Shown here: positions 1-7,525 of the stretch, piece by piece
How positions within the stretch are numbered: position 1 is the first letter of the stretch
Layout of the letters: each line of letters begins with the position of its first letter
NCBI RefSeq assembly: GCF_047501465.1
Contig: NZ_JAZDRL010000001.1
Span: 1,302,001 to 1,366,000, forward strand
Length of the DNA stretch: 64,000 nt
Source: Pseudochelatococcus sp047501465
GTDB lineage: Bacteria; Pseudomonadota; Alphaproteobacteria; Rhizobiales; Beijerinckiaceae
Direction: 5' to 3'
Program-made: the position numbers and the translations under genes
Notes under the pieces: model-generated
The model's input: the letters and a program-made list of their open reading frames with translations, nothing else
What the model was told of the DNA's origin: nothing
The model's database searches: none

Positions 1-155
1 CCTTTAACAGATTAGATGATAGCGTATTGGCACATGATGGACGCGTAGCGGCGCTGGCCGCTAATCCTGAAGCGCTCTTCGAAGACATATCTTCTAATGA
101 AAGAAAACAAAGAATTGTCGACGCTTGCGCTCGACGGAAGCCGCAATTTCATTGA
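1..155 (+). CDS. 3' end of a paralogue of the repeat protein at 483-2414 (partial)
   Basis: The frame is open from the window edge to TGA at 153-155 and encodes the last 51 residues of a protein whose start lies outside the window. Positions 1-214 align without gaps to 2260-2473, the end of the complete repeat gene plus its 3' flank; I count 19 differences by eye, about 91% identity. The product ends in ...NERKQRIVDACARRK... against ...NERKQRIIDACDRRR... in the complete copy. A second gene of the same family therefore stood directly upstream in the same orientation. The function is unknown. Whether the missing 5' part is intact cannot be seen. Confidence 0.8.
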   Translation, partial: FNRLDDSVLAHDGRVAALAANPEALFEDISSNERKQRIVDACARRKPQFH

Positions 156-165
156 TTTTAAATGC

Positions 166-202
166 GTATAGAAGCTTGATAACCATCTTCAAGCTTCTAT
201 AC
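166..202 (+). terminator. 14-bp perfect hairpin after the partial repeat gene
   Basis: The arms GTATAGAAGCTTGA (166-179) and TCAAGCTTCTATAC (189-202) pair perfectly around a 9-nt loop, 11 nt after the stop codon. No clear T-run follows, so this may be a transcript-end or stability hairpin rather than a classical terminator. The same element follows the second copy at 2425-2461, where two mismatches have decayed the left arm. Confidence 0.45.
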
Positions 203-221
203 ATTCGAATTTAATACAAGC

Positions 222-389
222 ATCATCAAGAATGTCGTGCGCCGCGACTATGCCATCGACTTGATGCAGCGCACGAATTGTCCTCTCAAGCAGACCGCAC
301 ATATAGCCAGTTTTCGCAACGAGAAGAGTTTTTCGCGCGCATTTAAACAATGGGAGGGTAGTGCGCCAAGTGATTTCAGAAAGCGCTGA
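222..389 (+). pseudogene. Remnant of an AraC-family regulator (C-terminal HTH only)
   Basis: Reading the frame that ends at TGA 387-389 gives about 55 residues that include RRDYAIDLMQRT, IASFRNEKSFSRAFKQW and SAPSDFRKR. This is the second helix-turn-helix of AraC/XylS-type activators, with the usual F-x-N-x-x-x-F-x-R-A-F-K-x-W-x-G-x-x-P-x-x-F-R pattern. There is no start codon and the N-terminal and first HTH parts are missing. The remnant joins almost directly to the duplicated 3' flank of the repeat gene, whose homology stops near 214. A regulator was apparently cut by the rearrangement that placed the two repeat genes side by side. Its codon use looks more GC-rich than the repeat genes around it. 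Confidence 0.75.
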
Positions 390-482
390 AATGTTGAAAA
401 TGCATATTCTGCCAGCTCTAGCCAATGACATATAGAATTCTATTTCAATCTCTATCTTGCAAGATGTCTATTCAAGAGGTAG

Positions 483-2414
483 ATGAAGTGCACAAAGCAA
501 AACATAACATTGTCTGGGCTGCGTCAGGGCGTGTTTTTCGTTATTCTATTTGCTGAGGTTTTTATGAGTACTCCTGCTGCTGTCTCTGGCTTGCCGCTAA
601 ATCAAACTTATAATTCTACAAATCTGGATGCCCCAATTACGTCTCCATCTGCGCTATCATATTTTGATGGAAGTTATTTTAGTGTTATTGCAGCTCCTGT
701 GGTGAGTGCTTGTAAATATGTTGGATATGTTATTAGTAATGTTTTTTCGTCTGTGGTTAGGTTTCCTTTAAATGTTTTTGATGGCGTGAAAGAACTGTAT
801 TGCAGAATTATAACTAGTATAGCGATATTTCATGGTGGTAAGGTGGATTATGAGGCGCTGGCTGAAATCTTGCAATGCACTCCCGATCGTGTTGATGCGG
901 CTATGATCGATCGAGCGGTATTTCATGATGGTGATGTGGATTATAAGGCGCTGGATGCTATCCTCTACGCTGTCCCCACTTGTGTTGATAAGGCTATGAT
1001 CGATCGAGCGGTATTTCATGATGGTGGGGTAGATTCTGAGGCGCTGGATACTCTCCTGCGCTTGGTCCCCACTCATGTTGATAAGACTATGATTGATCAA
1101 GCAATATTGCATGGCGTGGATATTAGTCTCCTGGGTACTATCCTGCGTTATGTCCCCGCTCATGTTGATGATGACGTGATCGATCGAGCGATATTTCATG
1201 ATGGTGGAGTAAATTCTGAGGCGCTGGATACTCTCCTGCGCGCTGCCCCTGCTTGTGTTAATAAGACTATGATCGATCGAACAATAAAGCATGGTGTGGA
1301 TTTTGGGATGCTGTGTACTATCCTGCGTTATGTCCCCGCTCATGTTGATGATAATGTGATCAATGGAAAGATATTTCATGATGATCAGGTGGATATTGAT
1401 GTGCTGGATACTTTCCTGCGCATTGCCCCCGCTCGTGTTAATAAGACTATGATCGATCGAGCGATATCATATGGTGTGGATTTTGGGATGCTGTGTACTA
1501 TCCTGCGTTATGTCCCCGCTCATGTTGATGATAATGTGATCAATGGAAAGATATTTCATGATGATCAGGTGGATATTGATGTGCTGGATACTTTCCTGCG
1601 CATTGCCCCCGCTCGTGTTAATAAGACTATGATCGATCAAGCGATAAAGCATGGTGTGGATTTTAAGATGCTGTGTACTATCCTGTGCTTTGTCCCCGCT
1701 CATGTTGATGATGATGTGGTCAACGGAAAGATATTTCATGATGATCAGGTGGATATTGATGTGCTGGATACTTTCCTGCGCATTGCCCCCCCCCATATTG
1801 ATGATGATATGATCGAAAAAATAATATTTCGTGGTAATCGGGTTAACATTGAGGCGCTAGCTAAGATCCTGGAACTGGCCCCAAAGCGTATTAATAAGAG
1901 TATGATGCAGAAATTGGCATGTCATGGTGGTCATCAGATGGTTACTGAGACGTGGGCTACGATTTTAACTTGTATCCCAAATATGATTGACGAGACTGTG
2001 GTAGAGCTTTTTGTATTTTCTGGTGGTCAATGGAATCATGATATATACAAGGCGTGGCAATGGGGGAAGAAAGCATTTATTAAACCTGGATACTTGAATG
2101 GCCTGTCACCCAGTACAGTGGCTAAACTTGATGGACGTTTGTTCAGCGCTCTGCCAAATGAAATTCTTGAAAGCCTGAATGCGGATGTATTTAATAGCTT
2201 GTCGCCTAGAGCTAAAACGCGGATCAGTATGCGCGTTCTGGCGAAAATCTCAGATACAACCTTTAATGGATTAGACGATAGCGTATTGGCACATGGTGGA
2301 CGCGTAAAAGCGCTGGACGATAATCCTGAAGCGCTCTTCGAAGGCATATCTTCTAATGAAAGAAAACAAAGAATTATCGACGCTTGCGATCGACGGAGGT
2401 CACAACTTCATTGA
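483..2414 (+). CDS. Exported protein with about 13 alternating 31/29-residue helical repeats
   Basis: I recognise no family. The start ATG follows AAGAGGT. Residues 1-35 look like a signal peptide or anchor: basic start, hydrophobic VFFVILFAEVF, then small residues. A second hydrophobic stretch lies near 62-100. Residues 113-504 (819-1994) are about 13 tandem units, most of 31 or 29 residues alternating, with a consensus like (T/D)MIDRAIFHDGGVDxxxLDT and LRxxPxxV(D/N)(K/D). Each unit reads as two short helices joined by a turn, so an alpha-solenoid is likely. The C-terminal 110 residues have shorter LSP/LPNEIL-type motifs. The gene is AT-rich and ends at a strong terminator. The surface location and a binding role are inference. 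A paralogue ends just upstream. Confidence 0.85.
   Translation: MKCTKQNITLSGLRQGVFFVILFAEVFMSTPAAVSGLPLNQTYNSTNLDAPITSPSALSYFDGSYFSVIAAPVVSACKYVGYVISNVFSSVVRFPLNVFDGVKELYCRIITSIAIFHGGKVDYEALAEILQCTPDRVDAAMIDRAVFHDGDVDYKALDAILYAVPTCVDKAMIDRAVFHDGGVDSEALDTLLRLVPTHVDKTMIDQAILHGVDISLLGTILRYVPAHVDDDVIDRAIFHDGGVNSEALDTLLRAAPACVNKTMIDRTIKHGVDFGMLCTILRYVPAHVDDNVINGKIFHDDQVDIDVLDTFLRIAPARVNKTMIDRAISYGVDFGMLCTILRYVPAHVDDNVINGKIFHDDQVDIDVLDTFLRIAPARVNKTMIDQAIKHGVDFKMLCTILCFVPAHVDDDVVNGKIFHDDQVDIDVLDTFLRIAPPHIDDDMIEKIIFRGNRVNIEALAKILELAPKRINKSMMQKLACHGGHQMVTETWATILTCIPNMIDETVVELFVFSGGQWNHDIYKAWQWGKKAFIKPGYLNGLSPSTVAKLDGRLFSALPNEILESLNADVFNSLSPRAKTRISMRVLAKISDTTFNGLDDSVLAHGGRVKALDDNPEALFEGISSNERKQRIIDACDRRRSQLH
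819..1994 (+). repeat. Tandem 93/87-bp coding repeats (31/29 residues)
   Basis: About 13 in-frame units. Units 2 and 3 are both 31 residues. From unit 4 to unit 11, 29- and 31-residue units alternate, giving a 60-residue (180-bp) super-repeat. Units 12 and 13 are 31 and about 32 residues and more diverged. The 29-residue form lacks two residues in the H-D-G-G turn. Variation concentrates in the turn and at a few positions of each presumed helix, while I-D, F-H, L-D-T-x-L-R and the P are kept. Confidence 0.9.
1291..1638 (+). repeat. Recent 180-bp tandem duplication inside the repeat gene
   Basis: Positions 1291-1458 and 1471-1638 are identical over 168 bp at a 180-bp offset, one full 29+31-residue super-repeat. 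A third, more diverged copy continues to about 1790. Identity at silent sites points to a recent unequal exchange or replication slip. The array length is therefore likely to vary between strains. Confidence 0.9.
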
Positions 2415-2480
2415 TTTTAAGTGCGTATAAAATCTTGATAACCATCTTCAAGCTTCTATACATTCGAATTTAAGATAAGT

Positions 2481-2532
2481 CTCATAGCATTTTGACGATT
2501 GTTGATCGCTAAAATGCTATGAGTTTTATTTT
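2481..2532 (+). terminator. Rho-independent terminator of the repeat gene
   Basis: CTCATAGCATTTT (2481-2493) pairs perfectly with AAAATGCTATGAG (2511-2523) and is followed by TTTTATTTT. The arms are 13 bp with a 17-nt loop, 66 nt after the stop. It also insulates the repeat gene from the convergent TerC-type gene. Confidence 0.85.
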
Positions 2533-2563
2533 GACGCTTTTCTGAAAGCGCCATAAATATTCT

Positions 2564-3238
2564 TTACATCACGCCATTTACAACTGGTATCACTTCAAGT
2601 AGGCCGCGATAGATCATATCCAGCGCTACGTAGAGAATGACGGCAAGGCCGACGTATGCAATCCAGCGATGGCGCTGTAACAACTTGGCAATAAAGCTGG
2701 CCGCAACACCCATTAGTGCGACAGAAAGCACTAATCCGAAGATCAGAATTTCTGGATGCTCCCGTGCAGCGCCTGCAACGGCAAGTACGTTATCGAGCGA
2801 CATAGACAAGTCTGCAATAACAATCTGCCAAGCTGCTTGCGCAAAGGTTTTTCGCGGAGTTTTGGCTGCAATACTGCCATCATTGTTGATGTCTTGCTCT
2901 TCCAACGCCTCAACAGCTTCTAGCTCGTCATTATGCGAGACACGCAACTCGCGCCACATCTTCCAGCATACCCACAGAAGCAATACGCCGCCGGCAAAAA
3001 GAAGACCGACAATCTGCAACAATTGGGTCGTTGCCGCCGCAAAAATGATACGTAGTACTGTTGCTGCGATAATACCGATGAGAATGGCCTTGCCACGCTG
3101 CTCTTTGGGCAGACCAGCGGCCGCAAGGCCGATCACGATCGCATTGTCGCCTGCCAGCACAAGGTCAATCATGATAACCTGAAGCAGAGCAGTAAGCGCT
3201 TCTGGTGTAAAGAGATAAGAGTTAAACAAATCAACCAT
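2564..3238 (-). CDS. TerC/YjbE-family integral membrane protein
   Basis: This 224-residue membrane protein has about seven hydrophobic segments. The two family signatures are the acidic pairs in DLVLAGDNAIVIGLA (near residue 30) and ADLSMSLDNVLAVAGAA (near 145). They sit in transmembrane helices and are thought to bind or pass metal ions; relatives are tied to tellurite resistance or to manganese export and metal loading of exported enzymes. A charged cytoplasmic loop (about 95-130) splits two halves. The start ATG at 3238 follows GGTGGG at normal spacing. The gene stands alone and converges on the repeat gene. I looked for a manganese (yybP-ykoY) riboswitch in its leader and did not see one. 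The substrate is not certain. Confidence 0.88.
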   Translation of the reverse strand: MVDLFNSYLFTPEALTALLQVIMIDLVLAGDNAIVIGLAAAGLPKEQRGKAILIGIIAATVLRIIFAAATTQLLQIVGLLFAGGVLLLWVCWKMWRELRVSHNDELEAVEALEEQDINNDGSIAAKTPRKTFAQAAWQIVIADLSMSLDNVLAVAGAAREHPEILIFGLVLSVALMGVAASFIAKLLQRHRWIAYVGLAVILYVALDMIYRGLLEVIPVVNGVM

Positions 3239-4313
3239 TCGGCACCCACCATGAGGTTGGGAACTTGGTGCAGTAGGAATGATATCGTGCGGATGGAAAA
3301 ATCCGTCCGCTTATTCACGCAACAATTGCCCGCAGGAATTCCACGTAAGGTGAAAGGGCAGAGTAATTATTGCAACTGCCATGCCTTGCAGCTTTCAAGC
3401 GCGCAGCATGGTATATTAACGATATCGATAATTTTCTACATGCTCCAGGCCACCCGATTTCAGATATCCAGTCCGACATCACAGTTCGATGAACTGTCAG
3501 AGGGGCCCGGGCTGGCACTTATGTTTATACTGCTGGGCACTGGTAAATTCAAGCTCCTTCCCGTGCCATTTCAAGTGTGCCTTGCGTTGAGCGCATGGCA
3601 GAAATTGCAGGTACTTTCACCCCTTCCTGCAAAAGCTACAGCAGAAAGTGTTAAAAAGATTCCTGCTTTGGATGAATAAATTGCACAAGCAAATGCTTAG
3701 GGAACTGCTATCTTATTTCGGGGCGTGTATGGAAGCAGTATAGGGAAGCATATATGGAATAACAGCAGCAGCTAAGTATGCATTTTTCAGTCTGTATGTT
3801 CTTCGTAAATATCCGCGCTTTGCTCGCAACACTTGCGGGAACTTTACCGAAACTATAGAAAACTGATCCTAAAGACAAACTTGGCGCGTGCTGTTTGCAA
3901 TACGAGTATTGATATCAATTTTAGAGATGCTGGGGAGATCACCTTGATGAAGGTGACCCACCTGGAATGGTCAGGTGTTAGGGAGTGAGGCAGAGGGAGG
4001 TATGCTAATTTTACAAGCATTTCTCCATTAATACCTAAATATCATTCCGATGCCGATTTTGCGCCGCTTGGCCTCTGAGCTGATACTTTCATGATTGGAT
4101 GAAGAAATATTGTTGAGCTATTTATCGACATATTGTCATCGTAAGTATGAGGGACTTCTGATAGCACGGATGCCAACTTATAAAGAATGTTCAGATAATG
4201 CTGTCGTTTGATTTATAACAATAAGTTGATAGATATTTCTCTGCCTATCTTTGTTTGCAAGGCTGCTGAGATACCTCTTTTTGATGTTCAGTGTAGAACC
4301 GGGGAATTCTAAA
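3239..4313. other. 1.07-kb intergenic region without a supported gene
   Basis: A 9-bp hairpin (3289-3310, GCGGATGGA/TCCGTCCGC with one G-T pair) lies in the leader of the TerC-type gene. Two adjacent hairpins, TCACCTT/AAGGTGA (3939-3956) and CACCTG/CAGGTG (3959-3977), stand mid-region. On the minus strand pyrimidine-rich CCTCCC-like tracts lie next to them, but no T-run ends a transcript on either strand. The open frame 3251-3679 lacks a ribosome site and recognisable content. Promoters for both flanking genes must lie here. Confidence 0.5.
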
Positions 4314-6128
4314 ATGAGTGACAGGTCAAAAGGCGCTTCTGCCGCCCCTCGCAAACTCCGCTCACGCGCGTGGTTCGACAACCCGGATAATCCCGATATG
4401 ACCGCCCTCTACCTGGAGCGGTATCTGAATTACGGGCTAAGTCAGGAAGAGTTGCAGTCAGGCAGGCCAATTATTGGAATCGCACAGACCGGGTCCGATC
4501 TTTCGCCATGTAACCGTCATCATCTAGAGCTTGCGAAACGTGTGCGTGAAGGCATTCGTGAAGCAGGCGGCATTGTGATTGAGTTTCCGGTACATCCCAT
4601 TCAGGAAACTGGCAAACGGCCTACGGCGGCGCTTGACCGCAATCTTGCCTATCTGGGTTTGGTTGAGGTGCTTTATGGTTATCCACTCGATGGCGTGGTG
4701 TTGACAATCGGCTGCGATAAAACCACGCCTGCGTGCCTGATGGCGGCGGCAACTGTCAATATCCCTGCGATTGCGCTTTCTGTCGGCCCTATGCTGAACG
4801 GCTGGTTCAAGGGGAAGCGCACGGGCTCAGGCACGATCGTGTGGAAGGCCCGCGAAATGCTGGCAGCCGGTGAAATTGATTACCAGGGCTTTGTGAAGCT
4901 GGTTGCGTCGTCAGCGCCTTCTACCGGTTATTGTAATACTATGGGCACTGCCACGACGATGAACTCGCTAGCAGAAGCGCTCGGTATGCAACTACCCGGC
5001 TCGGCTGCGATTCCAGCGCCTTATCGTGATCGTCAGGAAGTGGCATATCGTACGGGGCTACGTATTGTTGACATGGTGCGCGAAGACCTTAAACCCTCTG
5101 ATATTCTTACAAAAGAAGCATTCATTAATGCCATCCGTGTGAATTCAGCAATCGGCGGCTCGACTAATGCGCCCATTCACCTCAATGCATTGGCGCGTCA
5201 CGTGGGCGTGGAGCTAACGGTGGATGACTGGCAAACCTATGGCCACGAAATTCCCTTACTTGTTAATATGCAACCGGCAGGTGAGTACCTGGGCGAGGAT
5301 TATTACCATGCAGGAGGTGTGCCAGCGGTTGTTAGCCAGCTGATGGATCAGAAATTGATCAATGAGGCAGCAATCACCGTCAACGGGCGCTCGATCGGCG
5401 ATAATTGCCGTGATGCGCGCATTGAAGATGAAAAGGTTATTCGCCCATATGACAAGCCCCTAAAGGAACGGGCTGGTTTTATTGTTTTGCGTGGCAACCT
5501 GTTCTCGTCCGCCATCATGAAAACGAGTGTTATTTCGCCAGAATTCCGGGAACGTTATTTGTCTGACCCCAAAGATCCAGATGCGTTTGAGGGGCGGGCC
5601 ATGGTATTCGATGGGCCTGAAGAGTACCACGCAAGTATCGATGATCCAGCGCTTGCGATTGATGAACACACCATTCTATTCATGCGCGGTACAGGGCCTG
5701 TTGGATATCCGGGATCTGCCGAAGTCGTCAATATGCGTGCGCCTGATTACCTGATTAAGCGTGGTGTCATGTCGCTGCCATGCGTGGGCGATGGGCGGCA
5801 GTCTGGCACATCAGGCTCGCCATCAATCCTGAATGCTTCGCCTGAAGCTGCAGTAGGTGGCGCCCTTGCTGTTCTTCGAACAGGTGACAAAGTGCGTATT
5901 GACCTTGGAAAATGCTCTGCCAACATCATGATATCGGATGAAGAATTGGCTGAACGTCTACGTCAGCTTGCGCAGGCAGGGGGCTACAAATTTCCGGAGA
6001 GCCAGACGCCCTGGCAGGAAATCCAGCGTGCTATTGTCGGGCAACTTGAGACCGGTGCAGTGCTGGAATCTGCCGTAAAGTATCAACAAATCGCACAAAC
6101 AAAGGGCATTCCGCGCGATAGCCACTGA
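4314..6128 (+). CDS. IlvD/Edd-family dehydratase, probably for a sugar acid
   Basis: The 604-residue enzyme belongs to the Fe-S dehydratases that turn 2,3-dihydroxy acids into 2-keto-3-deoxy acids. Cys66 (SDLSPC), Cys134 (TIGCDKTTPAC) and Cys207 (STGYCNT) are in the places of the three cluster ligands of the family. NSAIGGSTNAPIHLNALAR and the C-terminal GDGRQSGTSGSPSILN are family signatures. The length and the N-terminal LRSRAWFDNP fit the arabinonate/xylonate/gluconate dehydratase branch better than true IlvD. I chose ATG 4314, preceded by GGGG, over an in-frame start at 4251 that would add 21 untypical residues. No sugar operon surrounds it, so the substrate is open. Confidence 0.88.
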   Translation: MSDRSKGASAAPRKLRSRAWFDNPDNPDMTALYLERYLNYGLSQEELQSGRPIIGIAQTGSDLSPCNRHHLELAKRVREGIREAGGIVIEFPVHPIQETGKRPTAALDRNLAYLGLVEVLYGYPLDGVVLTIGCDKTTPACLMAAATVNIPAIALSVGPMLNGWFKGKRTGSGTIVWKAREMLAAGEIDYQGFVKLVASSAPSTGYCNTMGTATTMNSLAEALGMQLPGSAAIPAPYRDRQEVAYRTGLRIVDMVREDLKPSDILTKEAFINAIRVNSAIGGSTNAPIHLNALARHVGVELTVDDWQTYGHEIPLLVNMQPAGEYLGEDYYHAGGVPAVVSQLMDQKLINEAAITVNGRSIGDNCRDARIEDEKVIRPYDKPLKERAGFIVLRGNLFSSAIMKTSVISPEFRERYLSDPKDPDAFEGRAMVFDGPEEYHASIDDPALAIDEHTILFMRGTGPVGYPGSAEVVNMRAPDYLIKRGVMSLPCVGDGRQSGTSGSPSILNASPEAAVGGALAVLRTGDKVRIDLGKCSANIMISDEELAERLRQLAQAGGYKFPESQTPWQEIQRAIVGQLETGAVLESAVKYQQIAQTKGIPRDSH

Positions 6129-6150
6129 CATTCATCTTGCTGAATAATGG

Positions 6151-6176
6151 GAAAGGGCGCTTATGGACGCCCTTTC
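6151..6176 (+). terminator. Hairpin after the dehydratase gene
   Basis: GAAAGGGCG and CGCCCTTTC form a perfect 9-bp stem 23 nt after the stop codon. The following bases are only moderately T-rich (CTGCGCGTGTTTTG), so termination may be partial. Confidence 0.55.
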
Positions 6177-6201
6177 TGCGCGTGTTTTGTGTATCAGACA
6201 T

Positions 6202-6237
6202 AAAAATAGGCAGAGCGTTGAAAATACGCCCTGCCTT
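6202..6237 (-). terminator. Terminator of the min operon
   Basis: On the minus strand AGGCAGGGCG pairs with CGCTCTGCCT (one G-T pair) and is followed by ATTTTTAT. It lies about 95 nt beyond the minE stop. A weaker CCGAAAA/TTTTCGG stem at about 6273-6297 lies between. Confidence 0.6.
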
Positions 6238-6331
6238 ATGGAATTGTTTATGGGAAAATTTATAGCATCAAGCCGAAAAGGTGCCCGCTTTTTTCGGTTT
6301 AATGCTCAGCCATAATGCACAATAGCCTGCC

Positions 6332-6700
6332 TCAAGCGCGGGCTGAACGTGACAATGTGCCTGAAGTTGTTTTCGCCATAACGGGTGCTTTACCCGCAGT
6401 CGATGAGAGCTTATCCGATGCCTTTCCTGCCACGTCATTGGCGGCTGCTGGTGCAATATGGGATGGGATCTCTATATCAACTTCCAGCGTTGAGACGGCA
6501 TCACCGCGCTCCATGGTTACTTTGACCATATCGCTATCAACCTGAATATGCTTGGCGATAACAGCAAGAATTTCTTCCCGCAGAATGGCGACAAGGTCAG
6601 ACTGGCCCGTCGAGATGCGCTCATGTGCCAGCAGGATCTGCAGGCGTTCACGTGCCACAGGGGCCGACGACCGCCGGCTGAACAGTTTAAAAAAGCTCAT
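6332..6700 (-). CDS. minE: MinE, cell-division topological specificity factor, with long C-terminal tail
   Basis: MinE stimulates the MinD ATPase and drives MinD off the membrane, which keeps the septum at mid-cell. Residues 1-10 (MSFFKLFSRR) are the membrane-binding amphipathic start. Residues 15-50 hold the anti-MinCD helix (VARERLQILLAHER) and the region before IHVD-like KHIQVDSDMVKVTMER and the last strand EVDIEIP. The family is usually near 90 residues. This protein has 122, with an extra tail of about 40 residues rich in Ala, Ser, Lys and Thr (AAANDVAGKASDKL...). The start overlaps the minD stop by 4 nt (ATGA), so the two are translationally coupled. Confidence 0.93.
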   Translation of the reverse strand: MSFFKLFSRRSSAPVARERLQILLAHERISTGQSDLVAILREEILAVIAKHIQVDSDMVKVTMERGDAVSTLEVDIEIPSHIAPAAANDVAGKASDKLSSTAGKAPVMAKTTSGTLSRSARA

Positions 6701-7512
6701 GCCGCCCTCCGTCCGAACAGCTTGTTGAACAGGCCCTTCTTGTCCGAAGGGATGGACATCTCAACCGTTTCACCACTTAGGCGGCGGGCTGCATCGAGAT
6801 AAGCGCGTGAAGGGGCGCTATTAGGGTTGCTGATGGTAACTGGCGTACCGAGGTTGGATGCGCGCAGCACTTCCTCACTCTCAGGGATGATGCCAATCAA
6901 CGGGATCGACAGAATCTCCAGCACATCCTCAACCTTCAGCATATCACCGCGCTCAGCCCGGATTGGGTCATAGCGGGTGAGAAGCAGATGCTTTTCAACA
7001 CGCTCACCGTTTTCAGCCCGTAAAGTCTTGGAGTCGAGGACGCCAATGATGCGATCTGAATCACGCACCGATGATACTTCAGGGTTGGTGACGACAACGG
7101 CAACATCTGCGTGGCGCATCGCAAGCGTTGGGCCGCGCTCGATGCCAGCAGGGCTGTCGCAGATAATCCAGTCAAATTTCTCGCGCAGCTCATTGATGAC
7201 GCGATCAACGCCTTCTTCCGTGAGCGAGTCCTTGTCGCGTGTCTGCGAGGCAGGCAGCAGATGGAGTGTTTCAACCCGCTTGTCGCGAATAAGAGCTTGC
7301 GCCAACTTGGCTTCGCCCTGCACAACGTTGATGAGGTCATAGACCACACGACGTTCTGCGCCCATCACCAGATCGAGATTGCGCAAACCAACGTCAAAGT
7401 CGATAACCACGACATTTTGTCCGGTCTGCGCTAGTGCCGCCCCGAGGGCGGCCGTCGACGTGGTTTTGCCAACGCCGCCTTTACCCGATGTTACGACCAG
7501 TACTTTGGCCAT
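6697..7512 (-). CDS. minD: MinD, septum-site-determining ATPase
   Basis: MinD binds ATP and the membrane, recruits MinC as division inhibitor, and is released by MinE. The 271-residue protein has the deviant Walker A motif GKGGVGKT at 10-17, the switch motif VVIDFDVGLRNLD near 40 and DWIICDSPAGIERG near 120. The C-terminal amphipathic helix KKGLFNKLFGRR is the membrane targeting sequence. The gene lies between minC (13-nt gap) and minE (4-nt overlap) in the standard CDE order. Confidence 0.97.
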   Translation of the reverse strand: MAKVLVVTSGKGGVGKTTSTAALGAALAQTGQNVVVIDFDVGLRNLDLVMGAERRVVYDLINVVQGEAKLAQALIRDKRVETLHLLPASQTRDKDSLTEEGVDRVINELREKFDWIICDSPAGIERGPTLAMRHADVAVVVTNPEVSSVRDSDRIIGVLDSKTLRAENGERVEKHLLLTRYDPIRAERGDMLKVEDVLEILSIPLIGIIPESEEVLRASNLGTPVTISNPNSAPSRAYLDAARRLSGETVEMSIPSDKKGLFNKLFGRRAA

Positions 7513-7525
7513 TTTATTTCCCTCT

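Noticed and set aside
189..431. 80-codon frame on the minus strand
   Set aside because: It is the complement of the AraC remnant; the plus strand shows the clear HTH signature.
768..1796. Long minus-strand open frames opposite the repeat gene
   Set aside because: They are the reverse of the tandem repeats, so their openness is a by-product of the repeated codons. They lack start signals and any independent content.
819..1994. Regular repeats that could suggest a CRISPR array
   Set aside because: The units are in-frame coding repeats with no unique spacers between constant repeats, and no cas genes are near.
3239..3420. Manganese (yybP-ykoY) riboswitch before the TerC-type gene
   Set aside because: The core motifs of that riboswitch are not visible; only a simple 9-bp hairpin is present.
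3251..3679. 142-codon plus-strand frame in the intergenic gap
   Set aside because: It has no ribosome site and no recognisable motif, and overlaps the leader of the divergent TerC-type gene.
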